From an uncultured Candidatus Pelagibacter sp. (lineage in GTDB: Bacteria; Pseudomonadota; Alphaproteobacteria; Pelagibacterales; Pelagibacteraceae): 38,475 nucleotides of DNA. Numbering within the stretch: the stretch's first letter is position 1; the number at the start of each line of letters is the position of its first letter. The DNA is taken from positions 1-38,475 of the forward strand of contig CAJQTI010000044.1 of NCBI GenBank assembly GCA_905618915.1, in the 5' to 3' direction. This document shows positions 24,180 through 32,872 of this stretch, piece after piece. Below the pieces are notes generated by a model that saw nothing but the letters and a program-made list of their open reading frames with translations, was not told the origin of the DNA and ran no database searches. A program made the translations under genes and the position numbers.

Positions 24180-25148
24180 ATGAAAGCAAAAAATTGTCTA
24201 ATTTTTGGTGGTAGTGGTCAAATAGGTCGTCATTTAATAAGAAAGCTTACTAAAAATAATTATAAAGTAACTGTGGTTACTAGAAACCTTCATCAAAAAG
24301 GATATGCAATAAAGACTCAAGCTAACGCAGGTTACATAGATATTGTTGAAGCCAATATTTTTGACGAAAAAAAAATTAGAAAGCTTTTCACTCAAACTGA
24401 TATTTGTATAAATTTAATTGGTATTTTGTATGAAGGCGGCAAGGGTAATACTTTCAAAAACATTCACTCTATTTTTCCGTCTATTTTAGCTAAACTTTGT
24501 AAAGAATATAAAGTTCAACAATTTATTCATTTGTCAGCATTAGGGATAAATAATGCACTAGATTCAGAGTACGCAAAAAGTAAATTAGATGGTGAGCTCA
24601 ATATTCAAAAAAATTTTCCTTTAGCAACAATATTAAGGCCTTCTGTAGTTTATTCAGTTGATGATAATTTTACTACGTCTTTTATGACTTTACTAAGTAG
24701 GCTTCCGTTTTTTCCACTTTATTACAATGGATCAACTAAATTTGCTCCAATACATTGTTCAGATTTAACAGATACCATTTATCACGTTGTCTCTAAAAAT
24801 ATTTACTCTAAAATTGTAGAGTGTGTTGGGCCTGACATCTTATCTTTAAAAGAAATTTTAAAAAAATTATTATATTTAATGGGTAAAAAAAGATTATTAG
24901 TTCCATTACCTCTTTTTGCAGCAACTATGTCTGCTAAAGTATTTCAATTATTTCCAAAACCACTTCTAACAATAGATCAGCTTACACTTTTAAAATATGA
25001 TAATGTTACTTCAGGCAAATATCAAACTAATGCTGATATTGGAGTTCCAAGTACGAGAGTATTTGATAATGAAGTAGAAAAATATAGTTATATGTGGAGA
25101 GAAGGTGGACAATTTTCTACAAAAAAATACAACCCTACTAATTCTTAA
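24180..25148 (+). CDS. NDUFA9-like NAD(P)-binding protein (complex I-associated, atypical SDR)
   Basis: A 322-aa Rossmann protein. The dinucleotide loop IFGGSGQIGRHL lies at residues 8-19, followed by TRNLHQKG, INLIGILYEGG, LSALGIN and YAKSKLDGE, where the Tyr-x3-Lys pair of SDR enzymes is kept. The middle contains RPSVVYSVDDNF and FAPIHCSDL. This pattern matches the alphaproteobacterial relatives of mitochondrial complex I subunit NDUFA9. No catalytic function is established for that family; a ubiquinone-related or structural role is inferred from its relatives. Confidence 0.82.
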   Translation: MKAKNCLIFGGSGQIGRHLIRKLTKNNYKVTVVTRNLHQKGYAIKTQANAGYIDIVEANIFDEKKIRKLFTQTDICINLIGILYEGGKGNTFKNIHSIFPSILAKLCKEYKVQQFIHLSALGINNALDSEYAKSKLDGELNIQKNFPLATILRPSVVYSVDDNFTTSFMTLLSRLPFFPLYYNGSTKFAPIHCSDLTDTIYHVVSKNIYSKIVECVGPDILSLKEILKKLLYLMGKKRLLVPLPLFAATMSAKVFQLFPKPLLTIDQLTLLKYDNVTSGKYQTNADIGVPSTRVFDNEVEKYSYMWREGGQFSTKKYNPTNS

Positions 25149-25172
25149 TAGAATTCCTTATACTAAAATTGT

Positions 25173-25280
25173 ATGATAATTAATATTATTTATTTTTTAA
25201 TATTCTCAATTTTTTCTTTCCTAATTTATCTAATCATAAAATCTCTGATCAGAGGGTTTAATGGAAAGAATAAAAAATAA
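25173..25280 (+). CDS. Possible 35-aa single-span membrane peptide
   Basis: Between the NDUFA9-like gene and convergent gcrA an ORF runs from ATG 25173 to TAA 25280. It encodes MIINIIYFLIFSIFSFLIYL, continues IIKSLIRGF and ends NGKNKK: one long membrane helix with a basic C-terminal tail. It lies 24 bp after the upstream stop on the same strand. No Shine-Dalgarno is seen. The organised helix-plus-basic-tail layout in an otherwise gene-dense genome makes it plausible, but AT-rich DNA can produce such ORFs by chance. No family is recognised. Confidence 0.45.
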   Translation: MIINIIYFLIFSIFSFLIYLIIKSLIRGFNGKNKK

Positions 25281-25305
25281 AAAAAATAATTAAATTTAAA
25301 AATTA

Positions 25306-25806
25306 TTAAGCAGTATTAATTTTTTTATCAACATACTGAGGTGCCTCTTCATCTTTGTCAGTCACAGGCTCTTCTTTTCTTCCTTTTGGCTGATAGGCAT
25401 ATAACAAATGAAGCTTGCAATATGAAAAATCTTTTAGAGATGATCGTCCACAAAAATAAAACGATTTTTCTTCAGGATGTCCTACAGGCCATTTACAAGA
25501 GCTCTCATCTAGTTCTTCTAATTTTTTTGGATTTTCTGGTTCAAAATCTTTTTCAATAATTAAAGACTGAAACTTGCTTTTTCTGCCTCTTTTTTGTTTA
25601 GAAGAATTTTCTTCTGAATTATCATCAAAACTTTGACTTGAAGATGCATTTCTAGTTTTAATTTTCGATGATAAATTTAACCTATGAGCTTTGCCAATTA
25701 CTGCATTTCTACTAATACCACCAATTATTTCAGCTATTTGGCTTGCAGTACTTCCTTTGCCCCAAAGGTTTTTTAACTTTTCTACTTTTTCTTCGTTCCA
25801 GCTCAT
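25306..25806 (-). CDS. gcrA: GcrA-family cell cycle regulator
   Basis: GcrA is an alphaproteobacterial sigma70-associated regulator; in Caulobacter it acts at methylated GANTC sites. The 166-aa protein has the family N-terminus MSWNEEKVEKLKNLWGKG, then SASQIA-like residues and GGISRNAVIGKAHRLNL, a helix-turn-helix-like domain (about 1-45). A charged, Ser-rich linker follows (50-95), then the Cys-containing C-terminal region CKWPVGHP...FCG...YCKLH that binds RNA polymerase in homologs. It stands alone between two plus-strand genes. Regulation by CcrM methylation cannot be judged here. Confidence 0.9.
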   Translation of the reverse strand: MSWNEEKVEKLKNLWGKGSTASQIAEIIGGISRNAVIGKAHRLNLSSKIKTRNASSSQSFDDNSEENSSKQKRGRKSKFQSLIIEKDFEPENPKKLEELDESSCKWPVGHPEEKSFYFCGRSSLKDFSYCKLHLLYAYQPKGRKEEPVTDKDEEAPQYVDKKINTA

Positions 25807-25929
25807 ATTCTATATTTAGTATGTTAATTAATTTTTATAACTATATACAGATCACACAGGATTAAAAAAAAGACAATGGATTTTTCTGTTTTATACACAT
25901 CTTTTTTTAAAATTTATATATGATTACTT

Positions 25930-26742
25930 ATGGTTGAATTGAATAAAAAATATCATATCGGAGTTAAAAAGTTTGGCTTTATAAATTGGATTGGCTTTAA
26001 AAGTCTATGGTTTAAAGAGTGCAATAGGTTCATGGTAGTTTGGCAACAAACATTGCTATCTCCACTTGTATCAAGTTTATTATTTTTATCAGTTTTATCT
26101 TTGGCACTAGGAAATAATAGAGGGGATGTACTTGGTTATTCTTTTATAAGTTTTTTAGCCCCAGGACTAGTTGCAATGAGTATTTTGGGGCAATCATTCA
26201 GTCATTCAGTTTCTTCTTTGATGATTGGAAAAATTCAAGGGAATATTGTTGATATGCTTTACGCGCCATTATCAGCACTTGAAGTTTCAATGGCAATAAT
26301 ACTAGCAGCCTTAACAAGAAGTTTTTTAATAGCTACAATTTCAATAGGTGTTTTTTCTTTAATAGTTGAAATACCAATACATAATATTTTATATATTTTT
26401 GTCTTTGGTTTTTTAGGAGCATTTATTTTGGGAAGCTTAGGTTTTATTACTGGTCTTTGGGCTGAAAAGTTTGATCATACGGCAACAGTCACTAATTTTG
26501 TTATTACACCCCTAAGTTTTTTATCTGGAGTATTTTATTCAATAGATAAACTTCCACAATTTTTTCAAAAAATAAGTCATATTAATCCATTTTTTTATAT
26601 GATTGATGGTTTTAGATATGGTTTTTTAGGTAAGTCAGATGGGTCAATAAATATAGGATTGATATATTTATCAATACTAAGTGTTTTAATTTGGTATGTG
26701 GCTTTTTTTCTTTACAAAAAAGGTTATAAAATTAAATCTTAG
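25930..26742 (+). CDS. ABC-2 type transporter permease
   Basis: A 270-aa integral membrane protein with about six membrane helices. It shows an N-terminal cytoplasmic segment, LLSPLVSSLLFLSVLSLALG (first span), a Gly/Phe-rich region FISFLAPGLVAMSILGQSF, GAFILGSLGFITGLWAE, and the re-entrant-like segment ITPLSFLSGVFYSIDKLP typical of ABC-2 permeases. No ATPase gene is adjacent, so its partner must be elsewhere. An ATG at 25920 runs into a stop after five codons; 25930 is used. argD starts 3 bp downstream. The substrate is unknown. Confidence 0.87.
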   Translation: MVELNKKYHIGVKKFGFINWIGFKSLWFKECNRFMVVWQQTLLSPLVSSLLFLSVLSLALGNNRGDVLGYSFISFLAPGLVAMSILGQSFSHSVSSLMIGKIQGNIVDMLYAPLSALEVSMAIILAALTRSFLIATISIGVFSLIVEIPIHNILYIFVFGFLGAFILGSLGFITGLWAEKFDHTATVTNFVITPLSFLSGVFYSIDKLPQFFQKISHINPFFYMIDGFRYGFLGKSDGSINIGLIYLSILSVLIWYVAFFLYKKGYKIKS

Positions 26743-26745
26743 TTA

Positions 26746-27912
26746 ATGAGCGCTTTAGCAAAAAATTATAATAGAAGACCAATTTCCTTTAAGTATGGCA
26801 AGGGAAGTTTTTTATATTCTACTAATGGAAAAAAATATTTAGACTTTGTTCAGGGAATAGCAGTTAATTCCTTGGGGCATGCAAATCCATATTTGGTAAA
26901 AGCAGTTAATAAGCAATCTAGAAAACTTTGGCATGTTTCTAATGCGTTTATCATTCCGGAGGGGGAAAAATTAGCTAAAAGATTAGCAAAAAAAACTTTT
27001 GCAGATTTTATTATTTTTCAGAATAGTGGGGCAGAAGCTACGGAGGCTGCAATTAAAGTTGCTAGAAGATACTTTTATTCAATAGGGCAACCTTCAAAAA
27101 ATAGAATTCTTTGTGTCAAAAATTCATTTCATGGAAGAACGTTAGCTACAATTTATGCTAGTGGATCAAAGAAGATGACTGAAGGCTTTGGACCAAAAGT
27201 CGATGGATTTGATCACTTTGAATTTGGAGACCATAAAGATTTTAAAAAAAAAATAACAAAAAGAACAGCTGCAATTATGGTTGAAACTGTGATGGGAGAA
27301 GGGGGGATTAAAACTATTCCCAATTGGTGTTTAAAAGAATTAAGAAAAATTTGTGATAAAAAAAAAATTTTATTAATTTTAGATGAAGTTCAATGTGGAA
27401 TTGGAAGAAGTGGGAATTTTTTTGCATTTGAAAATTCAAAAATCAAGCCTGATATTGTGCCAATAGCAAAAGGTATTGGAGGGGGTTTTCCATTAGGTGC
27501 AGTGTTAATGAATAAAAAAGTAGCATCAGGAATGACAGCTGGAACTCATGGGTCAACATTTGGTGGTAACCCACTGGCTATGTCTGTTGGAAATGCTGTT
27601 TTAGATCAAATATTAAAAAAAGGGTTTCTTTCAAATGTTAAAAAATTATCAAAATACTTTCATTCAGAATTAAATAAATTGAGAAAAGAATTTCCTAAAG
27701 TAATCAAAGAAGTAAGAGGTGTTGGTTTACTAATAGGACTACAACTTCATAATGATCAAACAAAATTTATACAGAAACTAATGAATAATAAATTATTAAC
27801 GATTAGAGCAGCTGAGAATGTTATTAGAATATTACCTCCTCTAAATGTTAAAAAAGAAGAAATAAATATAGCAATAAATATTATTAAAAAAGTGTGCTCT
27901 ACTTATAAATAA
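26746..27912 (+). CDS. argD: Acetylornithine aminotransferase
   Basis: A PLP enzyme of arginine synthesis that transaminates N-acetylglutamate semialdehyde; family members can also act in lysine synthesis. The 388-aa class III aminotransferase has FQNSGAEATEAAIKVARRY (91-109), NSFHGRTLATIYASGS, ILDEVQCGIGRSG (Asp213) and the PLP lysine in PIAKGIGGGFPLG (Lys242), then HGSTFGGNPLA. It starts 3 bp after the permease gene and is followed 2 bp later by argF, forming an argDF unit. Confidence 0.95.
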   Translation: MSALAKNYNRRPISFKYGKGSFLYSTNGKKYLDFVQGIAVNSLGHANPYLVKAVNKQSRKLWHVSNAFIIPEGEKLAKRLAKKTFADFIIFQNSGAEATEAAIKVARRYFYSIGQPSKNRILCVKNSFHGRTLATIYASGSKKMTEGFGPKVDGFDHFEFGDHKDFKKKITKRTAAIMVETVMGEGGIKTIPNWCLKELRKICDKKKILLILDEVQCGIGRSGNFFAFENSKIKPDIVPIAKGIGGGFPLGAVLMNKKVASGMTAGTHGSTFGGNPLAMSVGNAVLDQILKKGFLSNVKKLSKYFHSELNKLRKEFPKVIKEVRGVGLLIGLQLHNDQTKFIQKLMNNKLLTIRAAENVIRILPPLNVKKEEINIAINIIKKVCSTYK

Positions 27913-27914
27913 AA

Positions 27915-28844
27915 ATGAAACATTTTATCAACCTTAAAGACATATCTTCAGCAGACTTAAAAAAGATCATCGCTGATGCAAAAAAAAGAAAACAAAAAAG
28001 AAAAAATTATAACACTCTAGAAGTTGATAAAGACAAACCTTTAAAAGGTAAATTACTTATTCAAATGTTTGAAAAGGCAAGTTTGAGAACGCGATTGAGT
28101 TTTTATCTTGCAATAAAACAATTGGGTGGAGGAACTATAACTCTTAGAGCTAACGAATTGCACTTAGGAAAAGGTGGAGAAAGTCTAGCAGATACAGCCA
28201 AAATCTTATCAACTTATGGAGATGGTTTTATGCTGAGAACTGATAGTGATAAAAAAATAGCAGAATTTAGTAAATATTTAAAGATACCTGTAATAAATGG
28301 TTTAAGCCCATCATCTCATCCAACTCAAGTGCTATCAGATATTTTTACAGTTGAAGAAATTAAAAAAAAATCTATTTCCAAATTAAATATTTGTTGGATT
28401 GGAGATTCAAATAATGTTCTGAATAGCCTGATTGCTGCTTCAGTTAAATTTTCTTTCAACTTAAACATTGGCTGTCCTAAGAACTATGAGCCTAAAAAAT
28501 TTGTATTGGATTGGGTTAAAAAAAATAAAAGAAAAATTCATATTTTTAATGATGCTAAAAAAGCAGTTAAAAATGCTGATGTAATCTTTTCAGATAAAGT
28601 AATTTCATTGAACGATAAAGTTAATAAAAATAAAAAAATTAAAGATTTTAAAAACTTCCAAATTAATTCAAAGTTGATGAGTTTTGCTAAAAAAGACACA
28701 ACTTTTTTACACTGTCTTCCAAGAGGAGAAGAGGTTACTGGAGATGTTTTTTTGGGAAAAAATTCTGAAGTATGGTTACAGGCTCTGAATAGAGTGCATG
28801 TTCAAAAAAGTATCTTGTTATATTGTTTTGGTAAATTAAGGTAG
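27915..28844 (+). CDS. argF: Ornithine carbamoyltransferase
   Basis: Makes citrulline from ornithine and carbamoyl phosphate. At 309 aa it keeps the carbamoyl-phosphate loop as KASLRTRLSF (Ser56, Arg58, Thr59, Arg60; the usual STRTR has Leu57 here), HPTQVLSD, the ornithine-side segment and the catalytic HCLPRGEEV. WIGDSNNVLNSLI also fits. It follows argD by 2 bp, and its 3' end overlaps the convergent cytochrome c gene by 9 bp. Confidence 0.94.
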   Translation: MKHFINLKDISSADLKKIIADAKKRKQKRKNYNTLEVDKDKPLKGKLLIQMFEKASLRTRLSFYLAIKQLGGGTITLRANELHLGKGGESLADTAKILSTYGDGFMLRTDSDKKIAEFSKYLKIPVINGLSPSSHPTQVLSDIFTVEEIKKKSISKLNICWIGDSNNVLNSLIAASVKFSFNLNIGCPKNYEPKKFVLDWVKKNKRKIHIFNDAKKAVKNADVIFSDKVISLNDKVNKNKKIKDFKNFQINSKLMSFAKKDTTFLHCLPRGEEVTGDVFLGKNSEVWLQALNRVHVQKSILLYCFGKLR

Positions 28845-29375
28845 CTGTTTAGGGCTATCACTATTTTGATTTAGATATTTAATTACAGAAGCTCTGTCTT
28901 TCTCTTTTCTTAAACCAGCGTATGACATTTTAGTGCCTTTCAAATAAGACGAAGGCTTTGTTAGGAAACCATTAAGCTCCTCAAACGTCCACTCTTTACC
29001 ATATGAAGCCAAAGCTTTAGAGTATTTATAATCATCTACTCCACCAACTGCTCTACCAACAACATTGTATAATGCGGGGCCAATCTTATTTTTTCCATCT
29101 TTATTTATTGAGTGACATGCTGCACATTTTTTAAAAATTTTTTCACCAGAAGCAACATCGCCTAGTGCCATTATAGCTGCAATATCCACTTTTTGTTCAA
29201 CTTCAGCAACTTGAGATGTTGTAGAGGCTAGTTGTTCTTCTACTTCAACTTTATACCCAGGGTTTTCTGGTTTATTTACATGAAAGACACCATCTGCAAT
29301 CTTTCCTAAACCGATTACGAGTAGTGCAACCATTAAAATTGCTGCAATAATTTTATTAAGCTCGAACGAATCCAT
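28836..29375 (-). CDS. Membrane-anchored c-type cytochrome (CycM/c552-like)
   Basis: A 179-aa electron carrier. An uncleaved N-terminal helix (IIAAILMVALLVIGLG, about 9-24) would anchor it in the inner membrane. A linker rich in Glu, Val, Ser and Thr follows, then one class I heme domain with CAACH (Cys84, Cys87, His88) and the distal Met150 in KGTKMSYAG. IGPALYNVVGR is typical of mitochondrial-type cytochrome c. In related bacteria such proteins pass electrons from the bc1 complex to the cytochrome oxidase; that role is inferred. Confidence 0.9.
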   Translation of the reverse strand: MDSFELNKIIAAILMVALLVIGLGKIADGVFHVNKPENPGYKVEVEEQLASTTSQVAEVEQKVDIAAIMALGDVASGEKIFKKCAACHSINKDGKNKIGPALYNVVGRAVGGVDDYKYSKALASYGKEWTFEELNGFLTKPSSYLKGTKMSYAGLRKEKDRASVIKYLNQNSDSPKQLP

Positions 29376-29442
29376 ATAATTGTTATTATTTGCAGATATA
29401 ACATGATAATTAAAAAAATACTTAATTTTTAATATTTAATTT

Positions 29443-29459
29443 TGTGTCTGTTAGACGCA
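29443..29459 (+). promoter_or_regulatory. Perfect 7-bp hairpin in the kdsB leader
   Basis: TGTGTCT-GTT-AGACGCA can form a seven-pair stem (one G-T wobble as RNA) with a 3-nt loop, ending 18 nt before the kdsB ATG. No run of T follows, so it is not a standard terminator. It could be an operator half-dyad, a leader structure near the ribosome binding site, or chance. Confidence 0.3.
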
Positions 29460-29477
29460 TAAATTGGTAAATTTATA

Positions 29478-30218
29478 ATGGCTAAAACGTTAATATTAAT
29501 TCCATCAAGAATGTCGGCAACTAGATTACCGGGTAAACCACTTTTAAAAATTAATAATTTATCAATAATTTCTCATGTTTTTAAAAAGGCAGAAGAAGCA
29601 AAAATTGGTGAAGTCGTAGTAGCAACAGAAGATAAAGAAATACTTGATGATGTTGAAAAAAATGGAGGTAGAGCCATTTTAACTGGTAGCACTCACAAGA
29701 CTGGTACAGATAGAATTTTTGAGGCTTATGAAAAACTCAACATCAAGGACATTGATTTTATACTAAACTTACAAGGAGATGAGCCAAATATCGACAAAAA
29801 TGATATTATAAATTTAAATAATCTCATGATTAATAACAATTCTGAAATTGGAACATTAGCAGCAGAAATTAAAAGTGATAAAATGTTAAATGATCAAAAT
29901 GTAGTAAAGGTTATTACGAAGTCAAAACTAGAAAAAGATAATTTTCCAATAGCATTAAATTTTACTAGAGATGGTTTTTCAGAAAATAATCAAAATATTT
30001 ATCATCATATTGGAATCTATTCATACAAAACAAGTATATTGAAAAAATTTGTTAGTCTGAATCAAACATCAAGTGAAAAGCAAAATAGATTAGAGCAACT
30101 AAGAGCATTAGATAATAATTTGAAAATCAGTGTTGCTTTGGCAAATTTTTCTCCTATAGGTGTAGATACAAAAGAAGATTATCTGGCTATAAAAAAAATT
30201 ATGGAATATAAATCATAA
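29478..30218 (+). CDS. kdsB: 3-deoxy-manno-octulosonate cytidylyltransferase
   Basis: Activates Kdo as CMP-Kdo for LPS core assembly in the cytoplasm. The 246-aa protein begins with the nucleotide-binding signature IPSRMSATRLPGKPL (8-22), followed by VVVATEDKEI, TGSTHKTGTDRIFEA and NLQGDEPNID (metal-binding Asp), and later HHIGIYSYKTSIL and LEQLRALDNNLKI, all typical. It starts a plus-strand pair with pheA, 2 bp apart. Confidence 0.95.
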   Translation: MAKTLILIPSRMSATRLPGKPLLKINNLSIISHVFKKAEEAKIGEVVVATEDKEILDDVEKNGGRAILTGSTHKTGTDRIFEAYEKLNIKDIDFILNLQGDEPNIDKNDIINLNNLMINNNSEIGTLAAEIKSDKMLNDQNVVKVITKSKLEKDNFPIALNFTRDGFSENNQNIYHHIGIYSYKTSILKKFVSLNQTSSEKQNRLEQLRALDNNLKISVALANFSPIGVDTKEDYLAIKKIMEYKS

Positions 30219-30220
30219 AA

Positions 30221-31051
30221 ATGAGTAAAATTTATTTTCAAGGTACATTTGGTGCATATTCACATCTAGCAGCGTTAGAAATAGATCCTAAAGCAGAGGT
30301 AATTCCATGTAAAACATTTGATGAATGTTTTTTAAAAACATCTCAAGATAAAAATTCGAGAATGGTAATTCCAGAATCAAATCGAATTACAGGAAATATT
30401 GGAATTGAATATCTTATTTTCAAATATAGGCTGAATATTTATGCTGAACATTTTCATAAAATTGAACATAATTTATTAGGACAACCAGATAGCAATTTAA
30501 GTGATATAAAAGATGTCTATTCTCACTCTCAAGGCTTATCACAATGCTCTAAATTTATTAAAAAAAATAATTTAGTTGAACATATTCGTGCTGATACTGC
30601 TGGTTCAGCTGAGACAATTTCAAAAACTAAAATTAAAACTGAAGCAGCAATTGCCTCTTCTTTGAGTGCAGAAATTTACAATCTAAAAATACTTTCAAAA
30701 AATATTGAGAATGAAGAGGGTAATGCCACAAGGTTTTTGGTAATGGGAAATGAGGTTTTACAGCCTGATTTTGGTGACAAGAAATATATAACTTCTTTCC
30801 TATTTAAACTAAAAAGTAAGCCTGCAGCTCTGTATCAATCATTAGGTGGCTTTGCGATAAATGGAATTAACCTTACAAAGCTTCAAAGTTATCCAGAGCA
30901 AAATTCATTCGAGTCATACTTTTTCTTATGTGATTTAGAGGGCCATATTGAAAATCTAAAAGTGCAAAAATCTTTAGAAGAATTAGGACTTCATTGTCAA
31001 GATTTTCACGTACTAGGTGTTTTTGAAGCTGATAAGTTTAGAGAAAAATAA
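30221..31051 (+). CDS. pheA: Prephenate dehydratase
   Basis: Converts prephenate to phenylpyruvate for phenylalanine synthesis. It is a 276-aa monofunctional form without a chorismate mutase domain. The catalytic domain begins YFQGTFGAYSHLAALE and includes VIPESNRITGNI and the conserved EGNATRFLVMG near 170-180. The C-terminal ACT domain (about 188-270) has FLFKLKSKPAALYQSLGGFA and FESYFFLCDLEGH, the site that binds phenylalanine in homologs, so feedback inhibition is likely. It follows kdsB by 2 bp. Confidence 0.95.
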   Translation: MSKIYFQGTFGAYSHLAALEIDPKAEVIPCKTFDECFLKTSQDKNSRMVIPESNRITGNIGIEYLIFKYRLNIYAEHFHKIEHNLLGQPDSNLSDIKDVYSHSQGLSQCSKFIKKNNLVEHIRADTAGSAETISKTKIKTEAAIASSLSAEIYNLKILSKNIENEEGNATRFLVMGNEVLQPDFGDKKYITSFLFKLKSKPAALYQSLGGFAINGINLTKLQSYPEQNSFESYFFLCDLEGHIENLKVQKSLEELGLHCQDFHVLGVFEADKFREK

Positions 31052-31065
31052 CTTAGAAACTTTTC

Positions 31066-31095
31066 TTGTAGAATAGAAAACATTACTGTTATAAT
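31066..31095 (+). promoter_or_regulatory. Promoter of the SRP RNA gene
   Basis: A perfect -10 TATAAT lies at 31090-31095 and a -35-like TTGTAG at 31066-31071, with an 18-bp spacer. The first base of the SRP RNA closing stem (31102) is 7 nt after the -10 box, exactly where transcription should start. Confidence 0.75.
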
Positions 31096-31101
31096 AGTTT
31101 T

Positions 31102-31185
31102 GGAGGCTAGAGGTGGATACTGCTTGAACCCGACCAGATCTTAACGGAAGCAGTCGTAGAGACAGTTATTCAGGTTCTAGTCTCC
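31102..31185 (+). ncRNA. ffs: Signal recognition particle RNA (4.5S)
   Basis: An 84-nt RNA that binds Ffh for co-translational membrane targeting. The ends GGAGGCTAG (31102-31110) and CTAGTCTCC (31177-31185) pair over nine positions. The apical domain IV is clear: CAGATCT-TAAC-GGAAGCAG holds the universal GGAAGCAG 3' strand and the matching 5' CAG side of the symmetric loop, capped by a TAAC tetraloop in place of the common GNRA. Its position before dnaX is the usual alphaproteobacterial one. A T-poor 3' end suggests processing or read-through into dnaX. Confidence 0.9.
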
Positions 31186-31195
31186 TTTATATAAA

Positions 31196-32869
31196 ATGAA
31201 TAAAAATACAAAAGTTTTAGCTTTAAAGTACAGACCTCAGACATTTAATGATCTTATAGGACAAGATGTTGTTGCGGAAACAATTTCTAATTCTATTAAG
31301 GCTAATAAAGTGCCTAATGCCTATCTTTTTACTGGAATTAGAGGAATAGGAAAAACTACTACAGCAAGGATTGTTGCAAAATCTTTAAATTGTTCAAATG
31401 GAATAGATAATTTGTGTAAAGAAGAACTTTGTGAAAATTGTAATGCCATTTCTAACTCAAATCATATTGATGTATTGGAAATGGATGCAGCAAGTAAAAC
31501 AGGAGTAGACGATGTAAGAGACCTTATTGAATTTTCTAGATATGGCCCAACTACTGCTAAATATAAGATATTTATAATTGATGAAGTGCACATGCTTAGC
31601 AAACAAGCATTCAATGCATTGTTAAAAACTTTAGAGGAACCACCAGAATATTTAAAATTTATCTTTGCAACAACAGAAATAAAAAAAATTCCAATTACAG
31701 TGGTCTCGCGTTGTCAAAGATTTGATTTATCTAGAATTAAATCTGTAGAATTGTTTGATTTTATCAAGAAAATTAAAGAAAAGGAAAATGGTAATGCATC
31801 AGATGATGCTCTTAAATTAATTGTTAAAATCTCTGAAGGTTCAGTTAGAGATGCACTATCGTTACTTGATAGGGCTCTACTTACTTTAGATAAAGATAAA
31901 GAATTAGACCTTACAGCAGCACAAAAAATATTTGGTTATTTTGATAAGTCCCAATTAATTGATTTGTTTGAATTAATATTTGAAGGTAAAGAAACTGAAG
32001 TTCTCAATATTTATAGAGAAATATATAACCAGGGTGTTGAACCAAAAATTTTTATTAATGATTTTTTAGAACTCTTGTATTATTTTAAAAATATCGACTC
32101 ACTAAATCTAGAGGGCAATAATTTTTTATTAAATGATGAAGAATTTAATAGAATTAAAGATCTTTCAGAAAAAGTTAATGATGAAACTTTAATATTATTT
32201 TGGCAATTTACTATTAAAACGCTTGAGGAGCTTGATATTGTTTCTAATCAACATTTATCAATGGAAATGTTCTTAATTAGATTAATTCATTTAAAAAGTA
32301 TTAAACAAGAAAGTGACGAATATAACAAAGACAGTAGACCGCTAGCTGAAAGTGAAAACCAAACATCTTTTTCACAAAAAAAAACAAACGAAGATATATT
32401 TGGAATAAAAGATAAAACAGAAACTATAGGTCAAATAAAAAATATTGTTCAAGAAAAAGATATCAAAGAAAAAGAAAATAATAGCACTGAAATAAATGCT
32501 AGTCTTATAAATTCATTTGATGATCTGTTAGAAACATGTTCTTCTAAAAAAGAAATTAAATTAAAATATGAATTAGAAAAAAATGTTAACCTTGTAAGTT
32601 TTGAAAATAAAAGAATTGAAATTTCATTTAATGAAGATTTAGACAAAGATTTTATTAAAGACCTTTCAACAAAACTTTTTGAATGGACTAATGAAAGATG
32701 GATTATAAGTCTCAGCAAAACCAAAGGACAGCCATCTAAAAAAGAAGAAGAAATTAACCAAAAAAAAGAACTAATAGAAAGTGTAAAAAATTCTTCAATT
32801 TATAAAGATATTTTAAAAAGTTTTCCTGATGCAGAACTTATTGACGTTAAACCTAGAAAAGAAGATTAA
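31196..32869 (+). CDS. dnaX: DNA polymerase III subunit gamma/tau
   Basis: Clamp-loader ATPase of the replicative polymerase. At 557 aa it has the N-terminal LKYRPQTFNDLIGQ, Walker A TGIRGIGKTT (46-55), the zinc module Cys66-Cys74-Cys79-Cys82, Walker B FIIDEVHML (126-134) and SRC sensor region VVSRCQRFDL. Domain III ends near residue 370. From about 380 a Glu/Lys/Asn-rich linker and a divergent tau-specific end follow. An A9 run at 32376-32384 (codons 394-397) could allow slippage; one base gained or lost leads to a stop within 13 codons. ybaB and recR follow. Confidence 0.94.
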   Translation: MNKNTKVLALKYRPQTFNDLIGQDVVAETISNSIKANKVPNAYLFTGIRGIGKTTTARIVAKSLNCSNGIDNLCKEELCENCNAISNSNHIDVLEMDAASKTGVDDVRDLIEFSRYGPTTAKYKIFIIDEVHMLSKQAFNALLKTLEEPPEYLKFIFATTEIKKIPITVVSRCQRFDLSRIKSVELFDFIKKIKEKENGNASDDALKLIVKISEGSVRDALSLLDRALLTLDKDKELDLTAAQKIFGYFDKSQLIDLFELIFEGKETEVLNIYREIYNQGVEPKIFINDFLELLYYFKNIDSLNLEGNNFLLNDEEFNRIKDLSEKVNDETLILFWQFTIKTLEELDIVSNQHLSMEMFLIRLIHLKSIKQESDEYNKDSRPLAESENQTSFSQKKTNEDIFGIKDKTETIGQIKNIVQEKDIKEKENNSTEINASLINSFDDLLETCSSKKEIKLKYELEKNVNLVSFENKRIEISFNEDLDKDFIKDLSTKLFEWTNERWIISLSKTKGQPSKKEEEINQKKELIESVKNSSIYKDILKSFPDAELIDVKPRKED

Positions 32870-32872
32870 AAA

